Assembly (NCBI GenBank): GCA_964443245.1
Contig: CAYUEG010000001.1
Location: 1-64,000, forward strand
Length of the DNA stretch: 64,000 nucleotides
Reading direction: 5' to 3'
Source: CANJDH01 sp964443245
GTDB taxonomy: Bacteria > Pseudomonadota > Gammaproteobacteria > Burkholderiales > JAEUOS01
The notes beneath the pieces were generated by a model. It saw nothing but the letters and a program-made list of their open reading frames with translations, was not told the DNA's origin and did not search any database. Position numbers and translations under genes: made by a program. Positions 1 to 8,548 of this stretch are shown one piece after another (the first letter of the stretch is position 1; every line of letters begins with the position of its first letter).

Positions 1-3
1 GTA

Positions 4-1005
4 TCAGGCGCCCTCGCGCCCGAGGCCACGCGGCATCGGAAACTTGACCTGCTCTTCCACCCCTTCCAGTTTGCGCACGCTTCGGGCACCGAGCACACGC
101 AGGCGCTCGATCACTTCTTCAACCAGTACTTCGGGAGCCGATGCGCCGGCGGTCACGCCGATGCGCTTCTTTCCGGCAAGCCAGGCCGGTTCGATCTGCG
201 AGGCACCTTCCACCATGTAGGCGGCGATGCCCTTGTTGGCGGCCACTTCCCGCAAGCGGTTCGAATTGGAACTATTGGGCGAGCCGATGACGATCACCAG
301 ATCGCACTGGGGCGCCATGAACTTGACGGCGTCCTGGCGATTCTGCGTGGCGTAGCAGATATCGTCCTTCTTGGGGCCGCGGATCGCCGGATAGCGCGCC
401 TTGAGTGCCGTCACGATACGCGCCGCATCGTCCACCGAGAGCGTGGTCTGGGTCACATAAGCCAGGGCCTGGGGATTGGCCACCTTGAGGGCGGCAACAT
501 CCTCCAGCGTTTCCACCAGGTGCATGCCGCTGGCCGACTGGCCCATCGTGCCTTCCGCCTCCGGGTGCCCCTTGTGGCCGATCATCACGATCTCCATCCC
601 TTCCCTGCGCATCTTGTGCACTTCGGTATGCACCTTGGTCACCAGCGGGCAAGTGGCATCAAATACGGCGAAGCCACGCCGCTCCGCCTCCTGGCGAACG
701 GCCTGCGAGACACCGTGGGCACTGAAGATCAGGGTTGCGCCGGCCGGTACTTCTTCCAGTTCATCGACAAACACCGCGCCTTTGGCGCGCAAATCGGCCA
801 CCACATAGCGGTTGTGGACGATTTCGTGGCGGACGTAGATCGGGCGGCCATGCAGCGCGAGCGCCTTTTCCACGATGGCAATGGCACGCTCGACCCCGGC
901 ACAAAAGCCGCGCGGTTGCGCCAGCAGCACCTCCGGCCCCGCTGTTATGGCCGGCTCCCCGCCGTGCGTGTCGGCCGTACTTTTCCCGCCTGCTGCTAAA
1001 TCCAT
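4..1005 (-). CDS. ispH: 4-hydroxy-3-methylbut-2-enyl diphosphate reductase
   Basis: This enzyme catalyses the last step of the MEP isoprenoid pathway, reducing HMBPP to IPP and DMAPP with a [4Fe-4S] cluster in the cytoplasm. The three cluster cysteines are visible as PRGFCAGVERAI (C35), FDATCP (C119) and DDICYATQ (C217), and the active-site stretch GHPEAEGTMGQ is present. I chose the ATG at 1005, which gives 333 aa, the family length. A longer frame runs upstream into fkpB, but the added 31 residues do not look like IspH. Only 4 nt separate it from the fkpB stop, so the two are probably co-transcribed. The gene is complete, with its TGA at the very edge of the window. Confidence 0.97.
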   Translation of the reverse strand: MDLAAGGKSTADTHGGEPAITAGPEVLLAQPRGFCAGVERAIAIVEKALALHGRPIYVRHEIVHNRYVVADLRAKGAVFVDELEEVPAGATLIFSAHGVSQAVRQEAERRGFAVFDATCPLVTKVHTEVHKMRREGMEIVMIGHKGHPEAEGTMGQSASGMHLVETLEDVAALKVANPQALAYVTQTTLSVDDAARIVTALKARYPAIRGPKKDDICYATQNRQDAVKFMAPQCDLVIVIGSPNSSNSNRLREVAANKGIAAYMVEGASQIEPAWLAGKKRIGVTAGASAPEVLVEEVIERLRVLGARSVRKLEGVEEQVKFPMPRGLGREGA

Positions 1006-1009
1006 GGCG

Positions 1010-1480
1010 TCAGAGAATACCGACGATCTGCGCTTCGAACACGATCGTGCGGCCGGCCAGCGGATGATTGAAATCGAACACCGTGTGGGTTTCATCACAC
1101 TCGATCAGGGTGCCGGCAAACTCGGCGCCGGAAGCATCCGTGAAGGCGATGCGGCTGCCTGGCTCCTCGTCAATCTCGCGCGGCAGTGCGTGGCGCGCGA
1201 TGCGCTGGATCAACTCCGGATTGCGCAGGCCAAAGGCCGCCTCCGGTTCCAGGGTGAACGATTGACGCTCACCGGCCTGCATGCCCAGCAGGCACTGTTC
1301 CAGGGTCTCGGCCAAATGGCCGGCGCCGAGCGTCAACGTGGCAGGCTTCATGCCGAAGGTGCTCACCGCCTCGGTTCCATCGGGCAATGCCACGCGGTAA
1401 TGCAGCGTCAAGAAGCTGCCGGCCTGCACTTTCGCCTGTACTTTCGTTTGCGGGGCAGGTATGTCGGATGCGGTGTTCAC
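1010..1480 (-). CDS. fkpB: FKBP-type peptidyl-prolyl cis-trans isomerase (SlpA/FkpB type)
   Basis: This is a 156-aa SlpA-like prolyl isomerase, a small cytoplasmic folding helper, close to the roughly 149 aa of the E. coli protein. Family signatures are TLTLGAGHLAETLEQCLLGM, the LEPEAAFG segment that opens the inserted flap domain, and VFDFNHPLAGRTIVFE near the C-terminus. The start is a GTG at 1480. An in-frame TAA lies two codons upstream, so translation cannot begin earlier, and no clear Shine-Dalgarno is visible. It sits just upstream of ispH, the pairing seen in many proteobacteria, and is divergent from radC across a 65-nt gap. Confidence 0.93.
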   Translation of the reverse strand: MNTASDIPAPQTKVQAKVQAGSFLTLHYRVALPDGTEAVSTFGMKPATLTLGAGHLAETLEQCLLGMQAGERQSFTLEPEAAFGLRNPELIQRIARHALPREIDEEPGSRIAFTDASGAEFAGTLIECDETHTVFDFNHPLAGRTIVFEAQIVGIL

Positions 1481-1545
1481 GCGTTAGGGAGATGGCATGC
1501 CATCAGGACAGATCGGGACGGGGGATTGTAAGGGATGGGTTCATC

Positions 1546-2220
1546 ATGGGAATAGCGGATTGGCCGGCTTCGGAGCGGCCGCGGGAGCGGTTGCTCGAGG
1601 CCGGTGCCAGCGCCTTGAGCGATGCGGAGTTGCTGGCGATCTTCCTGCGTACGGGCGTGGTCGGCAAAAGCGCGGTGGATCTGGCGCGGGAACTCCTTGC
1701 GCGCTTCGGCGGCCTCAATCGCCTGTTCGCCACCTCGCGTGCCGAATTCACGGCCATGCCGGGCATGGGGGATGCCAAGTACGCCCAGCTGCAGGCTGTG
1801 CTGGAAATGGCACGCCGCGCCCTGCGCGAAGGACTGGAGCAAGGCGTCAGCCTGTCTTCCCCCGCGGCGGTGAAGGACTATCTGGTCCTGATGCTGGGAG
1901 GTCTGTCTCACGAGGTATTTGCCGTGCTGTTCCTGAATGCGCAGAACCGGCTGATCGCCTCGGATGAAATGTTTCGCGGCACCCTGACCCAAACCAGCGT
2001 CTACCCGCGTGAAGTCGTCAAGCGGGCGCTCGCCTTGAACGCAGCGGCGGTCATCTTTGCCCACAACCACCCTTCCGGCGTGGCCGAGCCCAGCGCTGCC
2101 GACCGGCTGCTCACCGACGCCCTGGGTAACGCGCTAGGCACGGTCGATGTGCGGGTCCTGGATCACATCATCGTGGCCGGGCGCAGTACGCTGTCGTTCG
2201 CCGAACGCGGACTGCTCTGA
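1546..2220 (+). CDS. radC: RadC family JAB1/MPN+ domain protein
   Basis: This 224-aa RadC-family protein has an N-terminal helix-hairpin-helix-like part (ADWPASERPRERL, then a LRTGVVGKSAVDLARELL stretch) and a C-terminal JAB1/MPN+ metalloprotease-like domain. The metal-binding signature is AHNHPSG followed by the downstream Asp in EPSAADR. The ATG at 1546 gives a length matching the usual 220-225 aa. A longer frame upstream overlaps fkpB and is not RadC-like. The family's historical link to DNA repair is weak and its biochemical role is unsettled. It is placed next to rpmB-rpmG as in many proteobacteria. Confidence 0.95.
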   Translation: MGIADWPASERPRERLLEAGASALSDAELLAIFLRTGVVGKSAVDLARELLARFGGLNRLFATSRAEFTAMPGMGDAKYAQLQAVLEMARRALREGLEQGVSLSSPAAVKDYLVLMLGGLSHEVFAVLFLNAQNRLIASDEMFRGTLTQTSVYPREVVKRALALNAAAVIFAHNHPSGVAEPSAADRLLTDALGNALGTVDVRVLDHIIVAGRSTLSFAERGLL

Positions 2221-2253
2221 CCCTGCTGCAAGGGCATGCAAAGACGAAAGCCC

Positions 2254-2283
2254 TTGAATAAAAAGGATAAATCTGTGTATAAT
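2254..2283 (+). promoter_or_regulatory. candidate sigma-70 promoter for rpmB-rpmG
   Basis: TTGAAT (2254-2259) and a consensus TATAAT (2278-2283) are separated by 18 nt, downstream of radC and pointing at rpmB. The transcript would carry a leader of roughly 165 nt (about 2290-2455) in which I recognise no known riboswitch or ribosomal-protein binding motif. Just before it, a 7-bp inverted repeat (2229-2235 with 2250-2256) could be a weak radC terminator. Confidence 0.65.
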
Positions 2284-2455
2284 CTTTGGCTTTCCTGATC
2301 GCCGCCTAGGCTGTCAGAAAAAGTTCGGTACGAGCGTCCGCGATGTCCCTCGTCAAGTTGCCGGTTGCATGCAAGGGTGTTGTTGCAACGGCAGGGTTGC
2401 GGTTTCCTGGTAGGTCCCTCGTTGCCGGTTTTCATTTCTCTCACAGGAGCAATTC

Positions 2456-2689
2456 ATGGCAAAAGTATGCCAAGTCACGGGCAAGGGCCCGATGGTGGGA
2501 AACAACGTTTCCCACGCCAACAACAAGACCAAACGCCGTTTTCTTCCCAACCTGCAGTACCGTCGCTTTTGGGTTGAGAGTGAAAACCGCTGGGTGCGCC
2601 TGCGCGTTTCTTCCGCCGGCCTGCGCACCATCGACAAACACGGTATCGACCACGTCCTGGCGGATCTGCGCGCCAAAGGCACCCTTTAA
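2456..2689 (+). CDS. rpmB: 50S ribosomal protein L28
   Basis: This 77-aa protein of the large ribosomal subunit begins MAKVCQVTGKGPMVGNNVSH and continues with the basic NNKTKRRFLPNLQ segment, all classic L28 sequence at the standard length. AGGAG sits 6 nt before the ATG. It is followed 18 nt later by rpmG, the usual two-gene operon. Transcription most likely begins at the promoter near 2254-2283. Confidence 0.98.
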   Translation: MAKVCQVTGKGPMVGNNVSHANNKTKRRFLPNLQYRRFWVESENRWVRLRVSSAGLRTIDKHGIDHVLADLRAKGTL

Positions 2690-2707
2690 CCTTCAAGGAG
2701 TCAGACC

Positions 2708-2863
2708 ATGCGTGACAAGATCAAGCTCGAATCGACTGCCGGTACCGGCCACTTCTACACCACAAACAAGAACAAGCGCACCATGCCCGAAAAAATGGAG
2801 ATCAAGAAGTATGATCCCAAGGCGCGCAAGCACGTGATCTACAAGGAAACCAAGATCAAGTAA
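2708..2863 (+). CDS. rpmG: 50S ribosomal protein L33
   Basis: This 51-aa large-subunit protein starts MRDKIKLESTAGTGHFYTT and carries KNKRTMPEKMEIKKYDP and the C-terminal HVIYKETKIK, the standard proteobacterial L33 pattern. It is the zinc-independent form, since no cysteine pairs are present. AAGGAG precedes the ATG. It ends just before a strong terminator hairpin. Confidence 0.98.
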   Translation: MRDKIKLESTAGTGHFYTTNKNKRTMPEKMEIKKYDPKARKHVIYKETKIK

Positions 2864-2874
2864 TTTCTGGTTCC

Positions 2875-2917
2875 CGCAAAAGCAAAAGCCCCGCACTGCG
2901 GGGCTTTTGCTTTTGCG
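2875..2917. terminator. rho-independent terminator after rpmG
   Basis: A perfect 20-bp inverted repeat (2875-2894 with 2898-2917) has an ACT loop and a GCCCCGC core flanked by A-rich and T-rich arms. The T-rich runs lie inside the right arm, and the A-rich left arm gives T runs on the other strand. It can therefore stop rpmBG transcription and also transcription arriving from the convergent desaturase gene. Confidence 0.85.
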
Positions 2918-3001
2918 CCATCTGTAGCGCCGCCTGTACCGTCGCTGCAGGCTACAGTCTACGAGACGGCCTGCACGACGAGGCCCCCTGCAAGGAGCGA
3001 T

Positions 3002-4195
3002 CTATGCGTTCGCCGGGACCAGGGCATAGCTGCGCAGGCGTAGCGAAAACTCCTCTAGCGCGCGAATGCCGCTCTCCTCGGCTCGCTTGCACCAATCCTG
3101 CAGATCGCGCAGCAGTTGCTCGCTGGAGGTGCTGGAGCGCTCCCACAGTGCCGTCAACTCCTGCCGCATGGCATACAGTTTGGCCAGTACGGCATTGGTA
3201 TCCAGTACCTGCTTCAACTGGGCGCGGTCGGCTTCCTTCAGCTCGCTCGCGTCCTTGTTCAGGGCGCGCTTGATGCCCTTGAAACGCGCACGCTCGGTCG
3301 ACGCTTCCTTGAGTTTGGCCAGTTCCTCGCGCCAGGCCGCCTTGAAGTGCTTGCCATAGCGCGACATGACGTCGTAGCGGTTGGCGATCACGGCTTGCAG
3401 GGTTTCCATGTCGGCAGCGGCCTTGGCAGCCACAAACTTGGGCTTCGGCGCCACTTTCTTTACCTTGGCCAGGCCCATCATCTCCATGATGCGAATGTAC
3501 AACCAGCCAATGTCGAATTCGTACCACTTGTTCGAGAGCTTGGCCGACGTTCCAAAGGCGTGGTGATTGTTGTGCAGTTCCTCGCCGCCAATCAGGATGC
3601 CCCAGGGCAGGATGTTGACGCTGGCGTCAGCCACCTTGAAATTGCGGTAGCCGAACCAGTGCCCCCAGCCGTTGATGACGCCGGCGGCCCAGAACGGGAT
3701 CCAGGCAATCTGCACCGCCCACATGAGCGCACCGGGCACTACCCCGAACAACAGGATATTGATCAGGAGAAGCAAGGTGACACCCATCTTTTCGTGTGGT
3801 GTGTAGAGATTGCGCTCCATCCAGTCATCCGGTGTGCCATGGCCATAGCGTTCCATGGTTTCCTTGTTGCGCGACTCCTTCACATACAACAGCACACCGG
3901 TCCAGAGCACCTTGTTGATGCCGTGGATCTGCGGGCTGTGCGGATCGTCCACAGTCTCGCACTTGGCGTGGTGCTTGCGGTGAATCGCGGCCCACTCCTT
4001 GGTGATCATGCCGGTGGTCAGCCACAACCAGAACCGGAAGAAATGGCTGGGAATCGCGTGCAGATCAAGCGCACGGTGCGCCTGGCAACGATGCAGAAAG
4101 ATCGTCACGCCCGCAATGGTGATGTGGGTCAGCAGCAAGGCGACGCCTACCCATTGCCAGAACGACAGGTCAAACACGCCGGAAAAGAATGTCAT
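3002..4195 (-). CDS. membrane fatty-acid (acyl-lipid/acyl-CoA) desaturase
   Basis: This is a di-iron membrane desaturase of the stearoyl-CoA/DesC delta-9 type that introduces a double bond into an acyl chain at the inner membrane. The three histidine boxes are seen at about residues 35-40 (HRCQAH), 72-76 (HRKHH) and 206-212 (ELHNNHH), with hydrophobic membrane segments between them. The ATG at 4195 is chosen because GGAGG lies 6 nt upstream; an in-frame codon 7 residues earlier lacks this. The protein (397 aa) has a helical, charged C-terminal tail of about 150 residues beyond the catalytic part. It lies 67 nt after the phosphopantetheinyl transferase gene in the same direction, so it may be the last gene of the Pfa-Ole operon. 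Regiospecificity cannot be read from sequence alone. Confidence 0.88.
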   Translation of the reverse strand: MTFFSGVFDLSFWQWVGVALLLTHITIAGVTIFLHRCQAHRALDLHAIPSHFFRFWLWLTTGMITKEWAAIHRKHHAKCETVDDPHSPQIHGINKVLWTGVLLYVKESRNKETMERYGHGTPDDWMERNLYTPHEKMGVTLLLLINILLFGVVPGALMWAVQIAWIPFWAAGVINGWGHWFGYRNFKVADASVNILPWGILIGGEELHNNHHAFGTSAKLSNKWYEFDIGWLYIRIMEMMGLAKVKKVAPKPKFVAAKAAADMETLQAVIANRYDVMSRYGKHFKAAWREELAKLKEASTERARFKGIKRALNKDASELKEADRAQLKQVLDTNAVLAKLYAMRQELTALWERSSTSSEQLLRDLQDWCKRAEESGIRALEEFSLRLRSYALVPANA

Positions 4196-4262
4196 GTCTC
4201 CCTCCAAGGAGTGCACCGAAGGTTATTGGTGAAGTCACAGCACTTTTCGGCGCGCAAGCATT

Positions 4263-4997
4263 TTACCCGCAAAGCGTTGGCCAGCGCGCGAACCCCACTT
4301 CCTGCGGGAACGCCAGCGACAAGGTGCGCGGGCCGCTTTGGATGACCCGCCATGCGAAACGCGGGAACTGGGCATAGCTGCCGATCCAGACTCCCGGTTC
4401 AGGTTGGGTGATCCCGCACAGGGCAAATGTGCGCATCGGCGAATTGAGCCCCGTCTTCAATGCCTTTCCCAGCGCCTCGCGCGCGCCCCACAGGATGGCG
4501 CATGCGGGAGCCAACGCCGGCCCGCTCGCCTTCAGCCATGCCTGTTCCTCGGCAGATGGGTCCAGTTCCGCCAGCACGGTTGCCGCCACACCCGCTTCCA
4601 CCGTTTCCAGGTCAATCCCCATGGGCCACTGTGCCGGATGGGCCAGCGCAACCGCCATGCCGTTCGAATGACTCAGCGTCACATCCACACCAATAGCGCG
4701 GGCATGGTGCACCATCGGTTGGCCAAAAACGCCGGGTTGAATGTCGATCGCCGACCATGCTTCTTCGTGGAGCATGGCGGCCAAGGCCTGCTTGGCGGCG
4801 CTGCGTCCCAACAGGAATCCATCACGCTTCTGCGCAAAGCGCAGCCCATGATAGTGCGCCAATTCGCGTTCACTCAGAACCACTTCGGGGGTGTGGACCC
4901 GCGTCTGCAGCATCGCCTCGGTGACCACGGCCAGGTACGCGCTCCGTCCAATCGCACCATGGCGAACGACGAAGTGCTCCAGGCTTCCGACCGTCAT
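4263..4997 (-). CDS. 4'-phosphopantetheinyl transferase (Sfp/PfaE-like)
   Basis: This enzyme transfers the phosphopantetheine arm of CoA to a serine of acyl carrier proteins. The 244-aa protein carries the two superfamily signatures: GIDLETVE (about 127-134, Mg-binding D129 and E131) and WGAREALGK (about 170-178, in place of the usual WxxKEA-x-x-K). Its ATG overlaps the oleD stop as ATGA, so translation is coupled. A longer frame upstream is only oleD read out of frame. The position at the end of the Pfa-Ole gene string suggests that its substrate is the tandem ACP region of the PfaA-like synthase, the role PfaE plays in marine PUFA clusters. That partner assignment is inferred. Confidence 0.9.
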   Translation of the reverse strand: MTVGSLEHFVVRHGAIGRSAYLAVVTEAMLQTRVHTPEVVLSERELAHYHGLRFAQKRDGFLLGRSAAKQALAAMLHEEAWSAIDIQPGVFGQPMVHHARAIGVDVTLSHSNGMAVALAHPAQWPMGIDLETVEAGVAATVLAELDPSAEEQAWLKASGPALAPACAILWGAREALGKALKTGLNSPMRTFALCGITQPEPGVWIGSYAQFPRFAWRVIQSGPRTLSLAFPQEVGFARWPTLCG

Positions 4998-5992
4998 GAC
5001 GAGCCGGTTCGCTGATACGAAGCGCGCAAACGCTCGATACCCTGATCGATCGAAACGCGAGGCACGTAGCCCAGATCGCGCCGGGCTGCAGAAATGTCGA
5101 ACCAGTGCGCTGTGGCCAGTTCGCGAACCAGAAAACGGGTCAGACGCGGTTCGGACCCACTGCCCACCAGGCGATGGAAGGTCTCGAAAGCAACGGCCAG
5201 ACCCAGTGCCAGGGACACCGGCACCGCACGCGTCACCTGGGGCGCCCCTGCTGCCTGCAACAGGCGGTTTACCATGGTCCACATGGGTACCGGTTCGCCC
5301 TGTGAAATGAAATACACCTTGCCGGAAATCGGTGCGCCCGGAAACAGGCGGTCGGCAGCCAGCAGGTGCGCCTCGGCTGCGTTGTCAACGTGAATGGTGT
5401 CGATCAGTTTGTCCTGCCGGCCAATGCGGCGCAACTGACCCGCCTTGGCACGCGCCAGCATGCGCGGCAACAGGTGATTGTCACCCTCGCCCCAGATCAG
5501 GTGGGGGCGCAGACTCACAGTGGCGAGCCTGTCCCCATTGGCGGCGATCACCGCCTGTTCGGCGAGCGCCTTGGTCTTCGGATAGTGTGCCTCGTAGTGG
5601 GGTGGGTAGGGGACCGATTCGTCGACCCCTTCCATGTCGCGCCCGTCGAAAACCACGCTGGGCGAGCTGGTGTAGATGAGTCGCTGCACGCCGCGCTCCA
5701 GACAGGCGGCAATCACGTTGGCTGTCCCTGTGACGTTGGTGCGATAGTAGTCGGCGTACTCTCCCCAGATCCCGGGCTTGGCTGCCACATGAAACACGGC
5801 CTCGCACCCTTGCACTGCTCTCGAAACCGCAGCGGCATCAGCCAGATCACCTTGCAGCTGCTCGACACCCTGCGCCGCAAGCTCCGGATACGTCTGACGC
5901 GACAGGCTGCGCACCATGTCGCCACGCGCCACCAGGGCCCGCACGACGGCCCCTCCGAGGAACCCACCACCACCGGTCACCAGCACCTTCAT
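4994..5992 (-). CDS. oleD: OleD-like NAD(P)H-dependent 2-alkyl-3-oxoalkanoate reductase
   Basis: This is a 332-aa extended short-chain dehydrogenase. It has the nucleotide-binding glycine motif TGGGGFLG (6-13), the YTSSPS serine region (about 107-112) and the catalytic YPKTK (Y137, K141). In the olefin pathway OleD reduces the 2-alkyl-3-keto acid made by OleA to the 2-alkyl-3-hydroxy acid. The family also contains 3-beta-hydroxysteroid dehydrogenases, so the name rests on context: oleC lies immediately upstream with a 4-nt ATGA overlap, and oleB and oleA precede it. The PPTase gene downstream is also joined by ATGA. Confidence 0.9.
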   Translation of the reverse strand: MKVLVTGGGGFLGGAVVRALVARGDMVRSLSRQTYPELAAQGVEQLQGDLADAAAVSRAVQGCEAVFHVAAKPGIWGEYADYYRTNVTGTANVIAACLERGVQRLIYTSSPSVVFDGRDMEGVDESVPYPPHYEAHYPKTKALAEQAVIAANGDRLATVSLRPHLIWGEGDNHLLPRMLARAKAGQLRRIGRQDKLIDTIHVDNAAEAHLLAADRLFPGAPISGKVYFISQGEPVPMWTMVNRLLQAAGAPQVTRAVPVSLALGLAVAFETFHRLVGSGSEPRLTRFLVRELATAHWFDISAARRDLGYVPRVSIDQGIERLRASYQRTGSS

Positions 5993-7662
5993 GCCAACTC
6001 CTTGGCGGCCCAGACCGCCAGCTTCTCGCGAAATATCTTGGCGTTGTGACGGACGTCAACCGGAAACGCGGGGTGAAACAGGATGGTCCGGATGGCGCGG
6101 GTATGCTCATGCCTGGCACCCAGGACAAGCAGTTCCTCACGCACGGCGGAAAGGGAAAGATCCTGTGCCTCTTTCTCCATCTCGACGCACAGCACCGGCT
6201 CCATGACGCCAGCGCGTACCACCCCGACCAGCGCAGTGCGAAACACCTTGGGGTGGGCGTTGAACACGCCTTCACAGGGAATCGAAAATCGCGTCTGGTC
6301 AGGTGAGACCACCCGATGCGCACGTCTGCCGCAAAACCACAACCTGCCCTGCCCGTCCACATACCCGACGTCGCCCATGCGGTGGTAGAAGCCACCCGAG
6401 GGATCGGGAATCTTCGACAGCGCGGTCGCTTCCGGCAAGTTGAAATACATGCGGGTTGCGTGGCCTGCCCTGACCGCAATCTCGCCGATCTCGCCCTGGG
6501 GCACCTCCAGCGCATCGTCCCATTGCGCGATCGCTTCATCCGATATGCGGATGATCCGTGCCACCACGCCCGCTACCGGTCGGCCGACGCATACCCCGGC
6601 CCCTGTCTCGGTCAGGCCGCTGGTCTCACCAAGAATTTCGTTGCTGCCAATCGAGGCCACCGGCAGGCATTCTGTTGCCCCGTAGGGCGTGAACACCTGC
6701 GCCCCGCCTTGCAGCATGGCCGCAAAACGGCCCAGCGTTCTGGCTGGCACCGGTGCTCCGGCCGAGATCGCACGCTTCAGGGTCGGCAGCTTGATCCCGT
6801 GTCTTTCGCCATGCCTTCCCACCCGGTTGATCAGGGCGGGCGATCCGAACATGTTGGTGATGCCGAACTTTTCAATCGCGCCGATGATGTTGACCGGATC
6901 GGCACTGGCCGGACGTGAGGCATCCATTTCCGGGACCACCGATGTCATGCCCAATGCCGGGCCGAACAGCGCGAACAGGGGAAAGGTTGACAGGTCCATC
7001 TCGCCCGGCTCAATGCCGTACAGGGTGCGGATGTGCTCTACCTGTGCATTGAAAATCTCGTGGGTATACACAGCGCCCTTGGGAGCGCCGGTGCTGCCGC
7101 TGGTAAACAGGATCGCCGCCGTCTCCTCCGGCGCAGGCTCGATCGCAGTAAACGGCTGGATCGCTTGTCCCTGCCGACGCAGGGTCGCCAGCGTCGTGCC
7201 GCCCCAGAACCATCTGGATCCAACCGTGACGTTGATGCGCACGCTGTTGCGTGCCCATCCGAGCACCACGCGCGCCGCATGCGCTTTTGAAATGCCAATG
7301 AAGGCTTCGGGACGCGCATGGGTAAGGCAACCGCGCAGATTCGGCAGCCCGATGCCCGGATCAATCAGCACCGGCACGGCACCGGCCTTGAACAGGGCAA
7401 ACGTCAGGACAAAGAAATCAAGGCTGGGCGGCACCATCAGCGCGGTGCGGACGCCACGTCCGACACCTGCGGCGGCGAGTCCCGCGGCGACGTGGTTGCT
7501 GGCGTCTTCCAGTTCACGAAAGGTCAGCTGCTCGTAGCGCACCGCTCCCTGCGCATCCCTGCCGCTGGCACAGATGACAGCCGGTCGGGCAGGTTGCAGC
7601 GCCGCCATGCTGCCAAGGTGCCGCGCAATATTGCCTGTCGAACCCGAAGCAGAATCCATCAT
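5989..7662 (-). CDS. oleC: OleC-like beta-lactone synthetase (AMP-dependent)
   Basis: This 557-aa ANL-superfamily enzyme has the P-loop LFTSGSTGAPKGAVYTH (about 185-201), the GATECLP adenylation motif and a C-terminal RHNAKI lysine region. In the Ole pathway it activates the 2-alkyl-3-hydroxy acid with ATP and closes it to a cis-beta-lactone. Relatives include fatty-acyl-AMP and acyl-CoA ligases; the OleC call relies on the intact oleA-oleB-oleC-oleD order. It starts with two ATG codons, 10 nt after the oleB stop, and its stop overlaps the oleD start. The gene is not fused to oleB, unlike some actinobacterial versions. Confidence 0.92.
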   Translation of the reverse strand: MMDSASGSTGNIARHLGSMAALQPARPAVICASGRDAQGAVRYEQLTFRELEDASNHVAAGLAAAGVGRGVRTALMVPPSLDFFVLTFALFKAGAVPVLIDPGIGLPNLRGCLTHARPEAFIGISKAHAARVVLGWARNSVRINVTVGSRWFWGGTTLATLRRQGQAIQPFTAIEPAPEETAAILFTSGSTGAPKGAVYTHEIFNAQVEHIRTLYGIEPGEMDLSTFPLFALFGPALGMTSVVPEMDASRPASADPVNIIGAIEKFGITNMFGSPALINRVGRHGERHGIKLPTLKRAISAGAPVPARTLGRFAAMLQGGAQVFTPYGATECLPVASIGSNEILGETSGLTETGAGVCVGRPVAGVVARIIRISDEAIAQWDDALEVPQGEIGEIAVRAGHATRMYFNLPEATALSKIPDPSGGFYHRMGDVGYVDGQGRLWFCGRRAHRVVSPDQTRFSIPCEGVFNAHPKVFRTALVGVVRAGVMEPVLCVEMEKEAQDLSLSAVREELLVLGARHEHTRAIRTILFHPAFPVDVRHNAKIFREKLAVWAAKELA

Positions 7663-7672
7663 GGGCTGCAGC

Positions 7673-8548
7673 TCAAGCCAGAAAGTCCTTCACCAGCGCG
7701 AGAATCTCGACCCCTGCATCCTCGAGCACGTAATGGCCGGCATTCGGGAACCGATGCACCCGTGCCGCTGGAAGGAGTTGCTCCCATTCGCGCAGAAAGT
7801 GGTGATCAAACACGAAGTCTTTCTCGCCCCAGAGAATCAGCGTCGGCGTGTGGTTGAAGCTCGGCAAGGCAGCGGCCACCTCGCTCACCAGCTGGTAGCC
7901 CGGATCCTCCGGCGCCAGCGGGATGTCCTGCACAAAGCGAAACACCCCCGTGCGCTCCTCCGGCCTGCGATACGGCCACAGATAGCCTTCACGCACGGCC
8001 TGTGCCATCGGCCGGCAAACCGCCCAGCGCGCCAGCACGCTGTTGAACAGGCCCGTATCGCGGATCAGCAGTTCACCCAGCGGGGTCTTGCGACACAGCC
8101 ACAACGACCAGGGCAGGCGCTTGGTCTTCGGCAGATGGAAGGCGGCCGTGTTCAACAGCACCAGCCGACCGATGCGCTCCGGATGCCGTGCGGCATAAGC
8201 CATGCCGATCATGCCGCCCCAATCATGCATCACCAGCGTGATCGGCCCTTTGACATCGAGTTGATCAATCAGGGTAGCCAGATCGTCAACGCGCCGCGCC
8301 AGCGTGTACGGATAGGCCGCTTCGTCCGGTTTGTCGGAGAGGCCGCAGCCGACGTGGTCCGGCACGATGACCCGGTGCGTATCACGCAAGCCCAGCACCA
8401 GATTGCGATAGAAGAAAGACCAGGTCGGGTTGCCGTGCAACATCAACACCGTGTCACCCTGCCCTTCGTCCAGCACATGCATGCTGAAGCCATTGACTTC
8501 GCGCATGCGGCCCGCAAACGGATACTGCGGGTTCGTAAATGTCACCAT
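7673..8548 (-). CDS. oleB: OleB-like alpha/beta hydrolase (beta-lactone decarboxylase)
   Basis: This 291-aa alpha/beta hydrolase resembles the haloalkane-dehalogenase group. It has the oxyanion motif LHGNPTWSFFYRN (about 37-49), an aspartate nucleophile in MHDWGG (D109), the acid in LWGEKD (D244) and the catalytic histidine in NAGHYVLED (H272). In the head-to-head olefin pathway OleB removes CO2 from the beta-lactone to give the cis-olefin. The aspartate nucleophile rather than serine fits OleB. Its start overlaps the oleA stop by 7 nt, showing tight coupling. Without the neighbours it could be read as a haloalkane dehalogenase. Confidence 0.92.
   Translation of the reverse strand: MVTFTNPQYPFAGRMREVNGFSMHVLDEGQGDTVLMLHGNPTWSFFYRNLVLGLRDTHRVIVPDHVGCGLSDKPDEAAYPYTLARRVDDLATLIDQLDVKGPITLVMHDWGGMIGMAYAARHPERIGRLVLLNTAAFHLPKTKRLPWSLWLCRKTPLGELLIRDTGLFNSVLARWAVCRPMAQAVREGYLWPYRRPEERTGVFRFVQDIPLAPEDPGYQLVSEVAAALPSFNHTPTLILWGEKDFVFDHHFLREWEQLLPAARVHRFPNAGHYVLEDAGVEILALVKDFLA

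Noticed and set aside
1387..1545. N-terminal extension of radC
   Set aside because: It overlaps fkpB on the other strand and the added residues are not RadC-like; the ATG at 1546 gives the family length.
3116..4345. Long open frame (about 409 codons) on the plus strand opposite the desaturase
   Set aside because: It is the antisense shadow of a GC-rich gene with clear histidine boxes; its translation shows no recognisable domain.
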